A stretch of 64,000 nucleotides of DNA. It comes from Echinometra lucunter (lineage: Eukaryota; Echinodermata; Echinoidea; Camarodonta; Echinometridae). Every line of letters begins with the position of its first letter. Within the stretch, counting starts at the first letter, position 1. Both the position numbers and the translations under genes were made by a program. This document shows, piece after piece, positions 1-13,145 of the stretch. The notes under the pieces are model-generated. The model did no database searches. It worked only from the letters and a program-made list of their open reading frames with translations, and was not told the DNA's origin. The stretch lies in the NCBI GenBank assembly GCA_029962745.1, contig CM057155.1:29898483-29962482 (forward strand). Reading direction: 5' to 3'.

Positions 1-113
1 GGGGTAGACACTAGACAGAGAGAGAGGGGTGGGAAGGGAGAGGGGTAGACACTAGACAGACAGAGGGGGTGGGAGGGGTAGAGACTAGACAGAGAGAGGG
101 GGAGGGGAGAGGG
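1..113. repeat. GA-rich minisatellite, about 45-bp unit
   Basis: GGGGTAGACACTAGACAGA recurs at 1 and 45, with a variant near 77, each followed by a G/A-rich spacer. About 2.5 copies; the array may extend left of the window. Confidence 0.8.
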
Positions 114-2493
114 GTTGGAGGTCGAGTGGAAGGGAGATGGTGGGGCACAATAGACTGACAAGAAAAAAATAATAATGAAGTAAAGAAAAAAGATAGGAAG
201 ACGTACACCGCGTCACACGTGTACACGTGCCCTTAAGATTTCTTTATAACAATAGGAATATCAATCCCCACCACTTCCGTTTTCTCCAATTCAACAGAAA
301 TACATTAGGAAGTTTTCTAGTGACTTGGATGCAAACATTACATGACCATGATAAACCGAGTTGGCATACCTAACTAATGATTAATCCTTCCCGAGGGACT
401 GAGACCTGGGAAGAAAACGAAATGGCGAACCAAAATTGCTAGACGTACAGGAAATAAAAAGACATCGTCTCTTCCATGTTGTAAATCTTTCAACTTGACA
501 TCCGTATTAAGGAAAATAGGATCCGAACGTCACATCCTATTCCGTAGAGCAAATCATGTTTTGAATGAGTTGAATTAGGCGTACCAAACCAACCCGAAGA
601 CGTTGGTACTGTGTCACAGCTTTCTCAATTTTGTCGAGGACGTTAATGACTTTTACCTGTAGGACTCCATGTTCCTTTTCCTACTCAAATGACTAGTTGT
701 GTAAAAGATAATGTCTGGAAAAGAGGCAACAACTCGAGTCTTAGTTCGATGAACCAATGAACAAAAGTGTAGGAGTAAATGTAACATTTAATCAAACAAA
801 ATTATTACTTCCATGCTTGTGTAATTAGGTTTTGCATACGTCCATCAATCAGATATGATTCTTTTACTGGGCCGACCTTTTAAGTAACCTGAGTCTCATC
901 CATAGGTCCGATCAAAGACAATTTAGAGCTGACTTTGGACGTTTCCTCTAAACCAACTTCTGTGCTATCCTTCACCATGGATCATTTCCGAACTTTGCAC
1001 GATACAGATATCGATACATGTGCCTAACTCATACAAATAAGGATATATTGATCATGTACACTTTTAGCAAAGAAGGCGCTATTATAGTCAAAACTACAAG
1101 ACTATCCTCTGACAGAAGTGTAACTGGTAGTAGCGCTCAATTACGTCACGTCTGCGCAGGGGTCTCTCTATTTCTTTACAAAAGAGACACGAGGTAGATT
1201 GAGTGGATGCTTTGCAGAAGACGACATGTGCATCTTGACAGTATATTTCGGTCAAATCTGGGACGTACAGATGTGCAACTTACATCCTAACATTAGCAGT
1301 TATGTTTCCTACACAGGTATAAAGATAAAATCCTGACTTTCTTTCTCCTTTAAAAGGACTTTCATATTCTCATTTCCTCCGCACTCCGTCATTTTTTTTT
1401 CTCGGTATGATCCTTTTGGAGCAGGCTAAATTCTTACAAGGGAAAGAAAATTTATCTTATTGTGAAATAAAAAATTGAAATACTTGTAAGAAATACAATT
1501 TATTCACATTAGTTGAAATATTCTTCCAGGTTTTCTACGGTTAAACTATACATACATTATATGGCTTAATAACTTGCAGAATCATCTGATCGGGTCAGCC
1601 CGAGCCATATAAAGTCGCATTGTGTCTTTGAGGTATACAGATATTATTCTCTTAGCTTGCTTGACAAACGGCTTATGCGTGTTAGGGCGATGTCGTTTCG
1701 TGACCTGGCCTCAACCATGTTGTGATTTAGAAATGAGGCGGATCCCGATTTTTGTAAAAGGGGGACATTATGTTCCAAACATATTACTGACAGGCGAAAA
1801 GGAAAAAAAAACAAGAAAGAGGTCATCACCTTAAAAGAGGGAGGACGTTGATATATATATATATATATATATATTTGGTGAGATGTGTATCTTGGCTTTC
1901 AAAAGGAGAGTAATGGGGCGGTTTTTGCCCTACCCGTAAAATCCGCACTGAAGGCTTGCTACGTGATTGAGACGGGAATAGAGAAGGGATCGTAATAAGA
2001 TAAGAGGTATCTCTCATTCCTCACATCCTATTCGATCGAGCTGAATGTTATGCATGCATCCTGTGGATGTTTATAAATTGTATCATCACATTCACATGAT
2101 AAGCACAGAAAACATTGGCCAACAAGCTAGGTTGACGCTTAAAGAACTGAGAGGGAGTGACCATCGCCACTCCAAGAAGAAAGTTATTGATTTGATTTGA
2201 CTGACAAGTACAATACACTGCATTCAGACAATGACATTACCATACAGGAAAAAGAAAGGCATTGGTTGATAAAAGGGATCAGATAATAGCACATGTGCTA
2301 GTCGAGCCTGACCCTTATGTCTGGAAATCATCATTGCTGTCATCAAATTTTGCATTTTCGAGCCCTTTCGGATGTTTTCAAATTTCGCTTTATACACCAT
2401 TGCCAATCATAAAGACATAATATGGCGCACATTCTGCATTATACATTCTGCATAATGATTCCATTATTGTGCTAGAACAGCTTATTTCTAACC
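114..2493. other. Intergenic, no gene recognised
   Basis: AT-rich unique-looking sequence. It includes a (TA)n run at 1850-1874 and a degenerate match at about 844-980 to the SINE-like element of 39.1 kb (shared ATCAATCAGATATGATT and GGTCCGATCAAAG). Confidence 0.5.
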
Positions 2494-3064
2494 ATCGGGT
2501 GATCGCGTCGAGCCGTGTAATCGCGTAACCCGACCTTTCGTGAAAACAGCCCCCTTTATTTTCGAAAGGTCGGGTTTACTATTTGGGAAATATTTCCCTT
2601 TACCCGACACTTTACACAAATCCATATATACGAAGGGTAGCCCCCTTAATGTTCATCGAATATGATTTTCTGCAACAAATGAATAAGGTTTTTTTAATGC
2701 TTGAATGAAAGCTAATACTCGATCAGCCTGAATCGCCAGATATTTGTTAATCCTATTAAGACTGGATTTTTAGAGCCATTAAAATGGTCACCTTTTCATT
2801 GCAATTAGATATGTTATTATCGAGTAGATTATATGGGCATGATGTTATGTCGATAATTTACGTACCAAAAATTTTATTCATCCACAACACTGCATGATAA
2901 ATGACGGTAGACCGAATGGTCATTAGACAAACTGAGATCTAGATTAAATGATTATTAGACCATTTTCTTGCCATCCTATTTACCCGACCTTTCTTTAAAA
3001 AAGGGGGCTGTTTTCACGAATGGTCGGGTTACGAGATTACCCGACCCGACGCGATCACCAGATG
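2494..3064. mobile_element. MITE-like element with ~70-bp terminal inverted repeats
   Basis: The left end (ACCATCGGGTGATCGCGTCG, then AACCCGACCTTTCGTGAAAA) is mirrored by the right end, whose reverse complement reads ACCATCTGGTGATCGCGTCG, then AACCCGACCATTCGTGAAAA. Arms are roughly 70 bp with scattered mismatches around a ~430-bp AT-rich core. No coding capacity and no convincing target duplication, so the superfamily is unknown. Confidence 0.75.
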
Positions 3065-5819
3065 GTTCGAAGTACTTTTGCTTTGATGATTGGCAGATTT
3101 CGATTTAAACCTTAGAACTTTCATGCACTCATTATAGAAAAAGTTGGGGTTTTGAGGATTGTTTTTGTTTTGCCTTCTTATGTATTTTTTTTTTCTTTCT
3201 GCAAACTTGCTCGTGTGTCATTTCTTTTTCTATCTTTTTTCCATTCCTGTCCCCCATTAAACATGCTACCATGTGTATCTGCACGAAACATTCAGGGGCA
3301 AGGAGAAGCAATGCGTTACAACTAAATAAATATAAAGTCGGAAAATATGTCAAGACGTGTCACCAAAATAAACCATTCTTACAAACATATTAGACATTAT
3401 TACATCAAATTAAAGAAGGAATTGGGAATAGTGGGTGAACCTGAAAGCTAAAACGAGCAGGCTAGGTGGGCGTGAAAATGGCACTTTTGCCAAGGGATAG
3501 GCAGGTGACTAGACGTTTAGATTTGATAATCATCAGCCTCTGGTGCTATTCCCCTCGCGGTTCTCTACCCATATGTCATGGATGAAAAACAACGTAATGA
3601 ACATGCTGAAGGCGGAGATGCATTACCATGCATTCACTTCAGAACAGAAAAGTGCAAGCGGATGAATCTGGAAACAGCTAGACGAATGCAATTTTGAATG
3701 ACGGTAGACGGTAGATGTCCTTCTCACCACAGAGGCCTAGCTTTTCTAAGTTTTCACTGGGGGAGGGGGGGGGGGGCTCTTACCTTTTATATGACTTTTC
3801 CCCTGGTTCTTACATTTAGGCGTATCTGTTTATTTTGACCAAAATGAATTTGGCTTCTTCCTTTTCATGTTCTATCCTACTCGCGCTTTTTTGTGTGTGT
3901 CTGTGTGTGTGGGTGTGGGTTTGTATAGCTTTGCAAGCGAGGACAGTGAACAAAGAAAATTCCTGAGAACAATAGTCCTCGGTTGTCAAACAAAAGATTT
4001 GAGGCTTATTCCGTCAGCCTTGCGAGGACAGAAGACAATAGTTGTCCTCGGGAGTAAAGTGATGTAGACTTGTGTGTGTGTGAGGGTGTGTGTGTTGTGT
4101 GTTTGAGAGAGAGGTAATGGGGGGAGAGAGAGGGATAATTTTTAAACATGTCTGAACCCAGTGTTTTGAACGAGAAACATAATTATGAAAGTACTCCATT
4201 CTCGTATATTCCATTGGTTAAATGTGTATTATTTCCTGAGAAAGTAACGACATATTAATTACTAACCCTTTTAAGATTTTCAAAGGAATCCTGTTAAGAA
4301 ATTAGCAATTACATCAGGTGAGCTAAAATAAAATCATCTATTGAACTGCTTTTTATTCTTTTTCATCAATCTAATGGTAAGATAACTAATGCGAGAGTTG
4401 TTTTTGGTTCTTTTTAGAGTCGGCTAATTTCATGAATTTCATTACAGGATATATAAATTTCAGTTTCTCTGTTGCCCTGGTGATCAATAGATTATGCTTG
4501 AAATCTCATCCATAACGTCATCAGAAAGGCGACAATTCCTTCACCTCAGATAATTTTAGATCATTTTAGTGCAAAAAGCTTGTATATCTATATAGGTTAT
4601 TGATAGCATTTCATGTACTTTTGAAGAGTGAATTTTTTTCAAACAATTAAAAAATAAACACAACTCGCAAGGTCTTCTTCTTTTTAAACTTCATTGGTAT
4701 TGATCATTAGAGCTTTTAATCTGAGTTTTGAATGGCATTTCATTATGTCGGACAAACAGCTTGGACCAAGGCAAGTTATGCGATGTGGCTCCGCTGTACT
4801 TTCTTCCCCATCCCATTCCCCTTCCTTCTTTCTATCTCCGTCTCTCTTTACTAAGAGATGGGGTACAAGAAAAAAAAACAATCAGGTAGGCATAAAGAAA
4901 GAGAGCTATAAAAAAAAATAAAAAAGATGGTAAAAGAGAGAGAAAATAAGCGAAAAATATAAAGGAATCACTTATACTGAATAGACACGAAATATGAGGG
5001 TAATCTTTCTTACGAAAAGGAGGGGTAAAACAGAAATTTTGATGAATTATACGGGGTACAGGCAGGCGAAATCTTACACCTGCATGCAATGCGAGTATGA
5101 TAGGGGAAATCTATCTACACCCCCCCCCCCCCTCCCCCGATCCGCCACTCGAATTTGGACTTAAATATGATTGGATGTTAGACGGTTTAGCCTAGCTTCG
5201 AGCAAACCGTATAGGAAACAGAATATCTGCCCTCCGGTATGAAGGGCTTATGCGATTCGAGATGGTTGACCGTCATCAATAAAGTCATATCCGCTTTAAT
5301 ACCCTCCGTGATTATTGATTTCAAAATTCTATATTCAAAGATGGAAGCGAAAATAACCCGATTCCGTGGGGCACTGTTAATATTAGGATTATCATGGTGT
5401 TGTAATATTCATCACTCTATAACTGATTTTTATGGCGCTTTTAAGACACTTGCATTGATTTTCGAGAAACCAACTTATGATAATTTCAGTACTCAATTTG
5501 AAATCACGCAGAAATCATATTTGGATTGTGTACACTCTTGAGGATTGTTAGAACAGAACATGCTAACGTCGAGAATGAGTGGGTCCTTTTCAGGAGGACC
5601 ACTCATTTCCAAGAATAAATCGTGTACCGTTAAGCTTTCTACTTCCATAAAATAATTGTTATTACATAATAATAACCTCCAGCATACCGATAACCTGCAA
5701 CGAGAAAAGCACACATTGTATGTTCTAACGGTGGAGAGAGAAATGATGCGAAAGAACTGGCTAATGAAAAATAATAAACTCACTATAACCAAAGGTCTTT
5801 CATAAAGAGAGTATACTTT
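3065..5819. other. Intergenic, low-complexity tracts only
   Basis: No gene recognised. Contains a G-run at about 3765, GT-rich stretches at 3892-3920 and 4070-4105, purine-rich sequence at 4880-4960 and a C-run near 5120. Confidence 0.5.
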
Positions 5820-6425
5820 TGACCTCATTTGTAAAGGTCAAGATTTGGTTATGGGCAGTTGGCAGAAAGATCCTTCAGAATTTTATCTTGTCACCCAAAT
5901 AGGCCTTAATTGTATGGTACCTTAAGGAAAGATCAATGACCTTCGACCCCAAGCTGCCAAGAAAATAGATATCCACCTCTTGATACCTAAAAATTGATCT
6001 AAATCTGTATCTACACAAAATAAACTTAAATGGTCTGCTTTTACTTTCTTTTGCAGACTGGTAAATATTACAAGATAGTAAAGGAAATTAGATCTTTGAC
6101 CTTATTTTGGAGGTCACAACTTGCTCCTTGGGGTAAAATTATATTCTGTGTGACCTTTTCTAACAGTTCTTTGCATTTTGACACCACGATCATCCACGAA
6201 CCATATTTTTTACCCGAGATACATTTTTGCACCTTTTTTAGCAAAGGTCAATGACATTTGACCTCATTTTGGAGGTCACGACTTATCCTTTGGGATAAAA
6301 TTTTATTTTGCATGCTCTTTTCTGGCAGTTATGCACATTTTGCCACCACGATCATCCACGTACCATATTTTTTACTTGAGATACGTTTCTTTCACATTTT
6401 CACAAAGGTCAATGACATTTGACCC
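5820..6425. repeat. Degenerate ~160-bp tandem repeat rich in AGGTCA/TGACCT
   Basis: Block TTTGACCT(T/C)ATTTTGGAGG occurs near 6095 and 6257, and CACCACGATCATCCACG occurs at about 6182 and 6344. A more diverged unit lies at about 5820-5870 (GACCTCATTTGTAAAGGTCA). Confidence 0.7.
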
Positions 6426-6944
6426 CTCGAAAAAACACTTTCCCCACCCCCTAGCCCACCTAACTTTTTTTTGGGGGGGGGGGTAAATATTGATACTAAT
6501 ACCTACTTAAATCAGTTGAAATTCATTTCATTCAATTTAGGGTTACTATGTGTGCACACGTCTCGAACCCAACACTTCATGGATAAAAGGGGTGTATTTG
6601 AACGTATACACCCTACCTTTCGGGAATTCAGGCTAGCCTACGATTCAAGATTGTCGTGTAAGGCAACGACCTAGTGGTTCTTAGAAAGTCGTGGGTATCT
6701 GACAGGATTTATTTCTTGAATGCAGCACTACAGTTGCCGAGCTATTGCCTCGGTTAAGTCCTTTGGAAGAATTAAGTGAATAGAGACAGATCATAATGTG
6801 ATATGCTCTATACAAGTACGGAATATTTTCATTACTATTTCTATCCTCTTTGTAGGCCCAGATAAAACTTTCAAAATCGATTACGGTCTAATTTACATGT
6901 TTAACATGTTTAATATCTGAGATAACATTTTTGTCTATCATCTT

Positions 6945-7133
6945 CTAGATAATGCGATTTATCCTATGAGGTAACGAGAGATCATACCACATCTGAAATG
7001 GATTATCTTCTTCCATTAGCACTTGAGATAAGTCATTAAATTGTTCCTTTCCTATAAGACTTGTAAATATAGTCTTGGGCCTAATGGAAAATTCAATCTC
7101 TCTGCTTAATGCTTCTATAATTGCTTGGATCAC
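6945..7133 (-). pseudogene. Possible decayed coding fragment, unidentified
   Basis: A 62-codon frame contains well-mixed residues (AIIEALSREIEFSIRP, KEQFNDLSQVLMEEDNPF) rather than low complexity. Just upstream in the same frame, across one stop, lies VFGRKCNIPIFNIHTV. This looks like a remnant of a longer ORF, perhaps of a transposable element, but no family is recognised. It could also be chance. Confidence 0.2.
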
Positions 7134-7204
7134 TCCCTTGATTCATACAGTATGGATGTTGAAGATTGGGATATTACATTTCCGACCAAACACTTTCATC
7201 ATCA

Positions 7205-7325
7205 GTAAATGAAGAAGCTTTATGGGAGAATTTTTATAATTTGTAAACAAATTTTCGGCATTACTCCCATTGTTAAAGATCGCATGTTCGATCTGTAATG
7301 AAAATCACAAGTCAGAATCATTTCA
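7205..7325 (+). repeat. Dispersed repeat, copy A
   Basis: Contains AATGAAGAAGCTTTATGGG, then TTCGGCATTACTCCCATTG and CGATCTGTAATGAAAA. The same blocks occur twice more at 15.6-15.8 kb. Probably a SINE or MITE fragment. Confidence 0.65.
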
Positions 7326-7425
7326 TCATCATTATTAGCTAAAAATTGTAATAGGACACCAGTGAAATATCCAGCATAGTTTATACTTAGACTACATGAT
7401 TGTTGTTACTTAGGGGTTACTTTAA

Positions 7426-7920
7426 AGGGGGTACCCAATGCTGAAACAATGTTAGCTCATTTGAAAGAGCATGATTTTATTAGCAGAAAATTATTTGCCT
7501 AAAGTTTTTTTAAAAGTCGTGTTGCCAAGGAAACCCCCAAATGTGGAAAGATTTCAGGATATTTTTTACCCCTCAGCTGTGACCCCTCAGCTGTGACCCA
7601 TTTTCAACTGGGTACCCACTTTTACGTCAAAATGACGTCAGAGTGGGTACCTTGTCGCGCAATTCTAGCAAAATGCGCGCAAAGTATAATACATATTGTA
7701 CAGTCTAGCGCGCAGCACAACTGCAATGCGCGAAGCTGGGTACCCACTTTCACGTCATACCTCATCCTCAATTTTTTTTGGTCAGCTCTTGACTTTTTAT
7801 GATAAAATTAGCCAAAATGCATTGATTTCGATTGAAAATCATCATATTTTTAATGTTATTCTTCTTAGAATTCTATTCTCGATCATATATCAAAATATTT
7901 TTTACCATTGTGTAATCACT
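7426..7920 (+). mobile_element. TTAA-flanked MITE, family TTAA-1 copy A
   Basis: Begins AGGGGGTACCCAATG and ends with the complement of AGTGATTACACAATG (11 of 15 positions match). TTAA directly abuts both ends (7422-7425, 7921-7924). A second, rearranged copy lies at 47.35-47.93 kb. TTAA target sites are typical of piggyBac- and Kolobok-type elements; no transposase is present. The interior has duplicated GTACCCACTTT blocks. Confidence 0.75.
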
Positions 7921-7924
7921 TTAA

Positions 7925-10334
7925 CGGCCCACCCCTTTTTTGAAAACAAAAGAAAAAAAAGCAACCCACCTAGCAATAGTATAGATATATATTCGATATA
8001 CAATGATATATATCTCAAGCATGTACAACAAAGAATAGGTCCACTGCACAATACTCGCTCTTCATGCTCTACAGATATTTTTAGCCCTAAAATCCATCAT
8101 TAGTACAAAAGAAGAAATGACATCATAATCTGCTTAAGGGAATTGCGGCATGTAGCAAAACTGGAATCAAAAGTTTGCACAAGACCTGTGTTCTTAATGC
8201 AAAAAAATGAATTTCTTTACGTATGTTACGGGCAAATACATTGAACATTTATATTGGCCTAGTTAAACAGCAGAAGGCAAATTAAATCAAATGGGTAATT
8301 TACTGAATAGCATTATGTAACCAGGAACTCTAGTATTACTTAGCTCTACGTAATTATGCAGGTGAATTGAAAGCTTGTAAACAAACCAAAAGCTTTTCTA
8401 TGAAGTGAGAAAATGAATCAAGCAATTAAGTAAGGTCGATGACTCTATGTGCATGAGACGTGTTCCCCTGCCCCCCCCCCCCAAAAAAAAAAAAAAAAAT
8501 TTTAAGTGTGGGGGACACAATAGGGTTACTCCCCCCCCCCAAAAAAAAAATAATAATAATAATAAATGATAATAATAATAATAAATGAATAAATAAATAA
8601 ATAGATAAGTTGAGTACCTTTTCTTTTTGCTTGTCAGCAGTTTTTGTGTATGCCTATCCCCTCTTTTTGCCCCCCCCCTCCCATTTTTTGTAAGCTGAGG
8701 ACCTTTTTTTCGTTGAGAGTGTACCCCCCCCCCCACCGACCTCCCCCATATCAAGGCACAAAAATCATGACAACTTGCAACAGGTCTATAGCGCATGCCA
8801 CCTTGTGAAGAAAATGGCAACCCCCCTCCCCCCCCCCCCCCCCCCCCGCTCTTCCCCGTCTATTCAGTTTTGGATACACCAATGAGTGCAATGTGAAGCG
8901 ATGAAGATACCTGGTTTTGATTACAGAATATGAGAACGGAATATCTTCTTGACAGAAAATAAAATGGAGATTACAGTTAAAACAGTTTCCTCACAAATAC
9001 AATACGCGATTTAAGGATGCAGTAAGGATGCAATAAGGATGCATACTGCACTGAAAAATATCTTTATTTTTCCTGTTAGCGTATATCTGGGGAGGAAAGA
9101 TTGCATTTTCATTCTTTTGTTACTGCAAGTCTCGTTACGATGTTGTTACAGTATACTTGCTGTAGCTGCAGTTTTTCTTCTGTGATATTGGTAGCGGAGA
9201 CAGCGCTTTAAAATTGCGTGCGTTTGATTTTATGTGCGTTGAGTGTGAGTGTAAGTAAGATGGAGATAAATATGGTGTCAATACGTAGTTGTTGTTGTTG
9301 TTGCTGCTGCTGCTAATTTGCTTGTTTCCTGAAAAGCGATTCCATGTTGAAATTCATTGCAAGGATGCTCAATTAGTGTCTATAAAGCCAAGATGTTTCA
9401 TAATGAAATTAAAAGGTACACTTCAATACATCTGAAGAAAAGGTAATACATTAGGTGGTATACTGTATAGTTTTCACATCTCACACAGCGATGCAATTAT
9501 AAAGAGAGTTATGGATATAGCAAAGACAGAAGGAGAGACAGATGGACAAACAGACAGACTGATATAGGGCAAGAGAAAGAAACAAAGAGAAAAAGGAGAG
9601 ATGGGTATGAAGGGAGGGAGAGACAAACAGAACACAGGCATATAAATGAAAGCATGTATAGACAGAAAGAAAAAGAAGGAGAGAGAGGGGGGAGAGGGAG
9701 AGTATCCCCTGAATGGGAATAAGATGATCACCAAGCGATTTTCAATCATGCTCCACGAAAGGAAAGATATTTTCCAAATTGAATAGCTTGTAGACAGTCA
9801 CTTTCAGCTTGTAAGGTGCGTTCTGATTTTCCAATAAAGCCTTCCAGCAAGCCGCCACGAGGCATAGGAGCATGGGCCTACTAGAGTTAATAATGTGAGC
9901 TTCAGAGCGTTTAAGTCTTCCCCCCCCCCCAGAAGCTAAACATAGTCGTTGTCCAAAGCACATGAAAAATTTATAGATTTTAGAATTTTACAAGGGAGGC
10001 TTTACAGACATAAACTGATAAACATGATTGTAGAATTTCATGATCCGTGAGAGCTCAATTCACTGTTGCTGGGTCTTGAAAATTAGCTTACTCCTATGGC
10101 TAGGATAGTACTGATTACCCTCGTTTCATCTCTACATGTGTCTCCCTCTAACTAGAAACCTTTATATTTAATGATACATTTTTCTACCTTTCGTATGATG
10201 AAGCAGTCGCAAATCGTCAGTCGTCATGGCAACCATAACTAACAAAGATGATACGTGAGTAGACAAACAATTAAAATTCTTATGCAATAGTGCATGGAAA
10301 TGGACGTCATATCTCTTATACCTACCTTAGCTTA

Positions 10335-10337
<3 letters not shown>
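7925..10337. other. Intergenic with dense C-runs
   Basis: Several poly-C tracts at 8468, 8531, 8727, 8821-8847 and 9920 alternate with poly-A and AAT repeats (8550-8605). A purine-rich GAGA stretch lies at 9530-9700. No gene recognised. Confidence 0.5.

Positions 10338-10377
<40 letters not shown>
10338..10377. repeat. (CT)n microsatellite
   Basis: About 20 CT units. Confidence 0.95.
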
Positions 10378-10379
<2 letters not shown>

Positions 10380-10855
10380 GGTTTATTACACATTCTGGAG
10401 GTTTATTTTTTCATGGAATAATAGAATTGAATACTGTAATACATAATATCATGCATTTAAAAAAAAAAAAAGAAGGAACAAGGAAGAAAACCACTAATAC
10501 ATCTCGCGGAAATAGGTGAAGGACCATTTATTGCCTAGCAACGGGAGAATAGTCCTCATATTCCTGACATTGCTGTGGAGAAGATGAGGATGTAGCTCGT
10601 AATAGTAAAGGATGCTTGGTAAGTTGCCTGCGTTCATGGCCCTTATACCGAATTGCTCTCTGAAGAATATGGTATTTATAGAACCTGACCCATTTGATAT
10701 AATGCCCCGAAGTTATTTCCACAGATTTCTGTTTGAATTGTGTTTGAGTAGAGAAAAGGGATCGTTTCCCTTCAGAATAGGGAATTCACACGTTAATCAC
10801 ACATTAATCAATTAGTAATCGAGACATAGGTGGATACACATTGCTCTTTTTCCAT

Positions 10856-10966
10856 GAATTGAATTGAATTGGATTGTATTCATTGAACGCCATCGATCAA
10901 TTTTCTATTCTGACATAAACATAAACATGAACAACATAATCATAAATCAACATAGATAACGTTAAG
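10856..10966 (-). repeat. Retroposon 3' tail, (ATTCA)n-ended, copy A
   Basis: The reverse complement reads CTTAACGTTATC ... ATTTATGATTATG ... GTTTATGTCAGAA ... ACAATCCAATTCAATTC, collinear with 40079-40197. The terminal ATTCA repeat is typical of the 3' ends of CR1-like LINEs or their SINEs. Confidence 0.65.
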
Positions 10967-11630
10967 CTTTTAAACAGAAAAAAATAAACAGAAACAAAGT
11001 AGAACATGAATAATAGTATTTCTAGCTGTTGATGATGTAGGTTAACATAAATTTAAATCCATTTTCCTTTCTCTTTTTTTTTTCCAAAATTGAGTATATA
11101 AACACAATTTGATATATAATCCAAACGAAAGTGAAAATCACCGAAAATGTTATTTAACAAAAAGGCAAAATTAACTGAAAAAAGGAGACTGATTGTAAAC
11201 ACATATGAAAGTAAAGTCGAAATGTATGATAATGTTTTATAAATCTGTATGAAAAGGTACTTCATCAGCTAGAAGATTTATCAAACTTTTAGATATAAAT
11301 TCCTTTCTCCCTATTTTTTCAAACTTGTGATACATAAACAAACAAAACAATAAAAACCAAAAAGAGATCAATGGAGCTGTGACCTCACAAAATGGCATTC
11401 AAACTTATAACATATAAACAAACAAAAAGAGATCAATCATGTCAATGGATTCGTGTATTCATGTCACATAAACTGTGTTTTTCAATCAATACTGAGAAGT
11501 TAATGCAGAACAATTCCGGAAGGATTTATGTCGTATAGTCTTAAATGGACATACAGGGTCAGTCATGTGTGAGCAGAGACCAGAAAGGAGTGGGGGGGGC
11601 AATCAAAAATTCTGAAAAGTAAAAATCTGC

Positions 11631-11635
<5 letters not shown>

Positions 11636-11713
<78 letters not shown>
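11636..11713. repeat. (TA)n microsatellite
   Basis: Roughly 75 bp of almost pure TA. Confidence 0.97.
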
Positions 11714-11714
<1 letters not shown>

Positions 11715-12628
11715 CCCCGAAACAACGTGTTAAGTGGTTACAGTCCCAAGAAAGGATTTTTAAAATCATTATTAATTTCTCATTCTTCTTTCAAAAGTTT
11801 GGCATGGATGCGTGAGTAGCGCTAAGTTCCGTAAAAGCACGTAAGGACAATCAATTTAGAAAAAAATAACATAACAAATATCTGGATGCATGGTTTATGC
11901 CCAATAATTTTCCCCCATCCTCGTCGCATTGTCACTGCTTATTCGCCTATTATGTTTGAATATCCTTACAAGAATATGACACCTTTCTGATACTTTAAAC
12001 CATTCGTCGTCATGTTGATTTAGGATATTTATAGTAATACGCAGTATTGTCCTCCTCTCTTTTAATTCTTATAACTGAAAAGGTGGGTGCCTCTTTAGTC
12101 CTAGTATAGCACCAAGAGATCGGGCAGCTTTAAGGTTTATAATCAATAGCCGATTTCAAAGTAGACTGTGGGACATATCAAACAATTCAGGCAGGTCCAG
12201 AATTTTGTTCTGAGAAACTGGCAACAACAAAAAAAGGATATAAATAAATGAGTATGTAGGGCTATGCTTTGTTTTCTTCTGAATCCCCTTATATCATTTA
12301 TTAGACATGAATGGTGATGGTCATGGTCACCAAGGATATTTGTCGGACATGTCAGAGAAAATGCAGTGAACAGGAAACCTTCCGGCAAGACCATGCGAGC
12401 CAGAAACATGTCGAAGCTGTCGAGCTGATCTTTTTCTGTAAACACTACAGATGTAGTAAATAGAACGTGATTGGTCATGGCGTGCCAGCTAGAGCATATA
12501 GAGAATATAATCAATGTGGTGGGCTGGGGGTTGTGGTTCGATCTTTGAATCTCCCTCAGGCATTGCGGGAAGTATAGCATATGATGTTGATGCACACATT
12601 ACGTTGTAGTGGAGTTGTAATAGTACTG

Positions 12629-12701
<73 letters not shown>
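12629..12701. repeat. (AGT)n microsatellite
   Basis: About 24 AGT units. The reverse strand reads as poly-Leu, which creates a spurious open frame. Confidence 0.97.
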
Positions 12702-13061
12702 CCGACTTAATTGAATAATTTGCTGAGCCCAAGATTTATATGATGACAATATACGCAACACCAGAACACCAGAAGTAGACATCATGACAGTGTTGTAAAG
12801 GAAATCGTTAGTTCAAGATAAACAATATCACCTGGATACATTGGGATACGTTCTGTATATAAAGTTAAGGAGAATTACAACGAAGGTAATGACCCTTAAA
12901 CGAGGCGAATCAGAAATAAAATTGCATTTAATAAAGGCCTGGTACCTTTATAATCTCAAAAGGCCTCAATCTTAATATCATAATTTATACAGACTGTGTT
13001 GTTATGATACAGATTTCATGCTATTTGCTAACGTAGCCGCCTACCAGCTTGACCAGGGGCG

Positions 13062-13142
13062 TCGATCAAGCCATAACTTCCTGCCAGGTCCTCCCTCCCT
13101 TACCCCCCCCCCCCACCTCCTAACGTCGGTTCGACGTCCCTG
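13062..13142. mobile_element. Very short TIR element or MITE remnant
   Basis: CAGGGGCGTCGATC at the left and the complement of CAGGGACGTCGAAC at the right form inverted ends around a C-rich core. The CAGGGGCG terminus resembles hAT ends, but no 8-bp target duplication is visible. Confidence 0.4.
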
Positions 13143-13145
13143 TTG

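Noticed and set aside
10528..10722. - strand frame ending SPQQCQEYEDYSPVARQ as a terminal exon
   Set aside because: It reads like protein, but the only candidate acceptor (CGCAG) lacks a pyrimidine tract and nothing links it to another exon.
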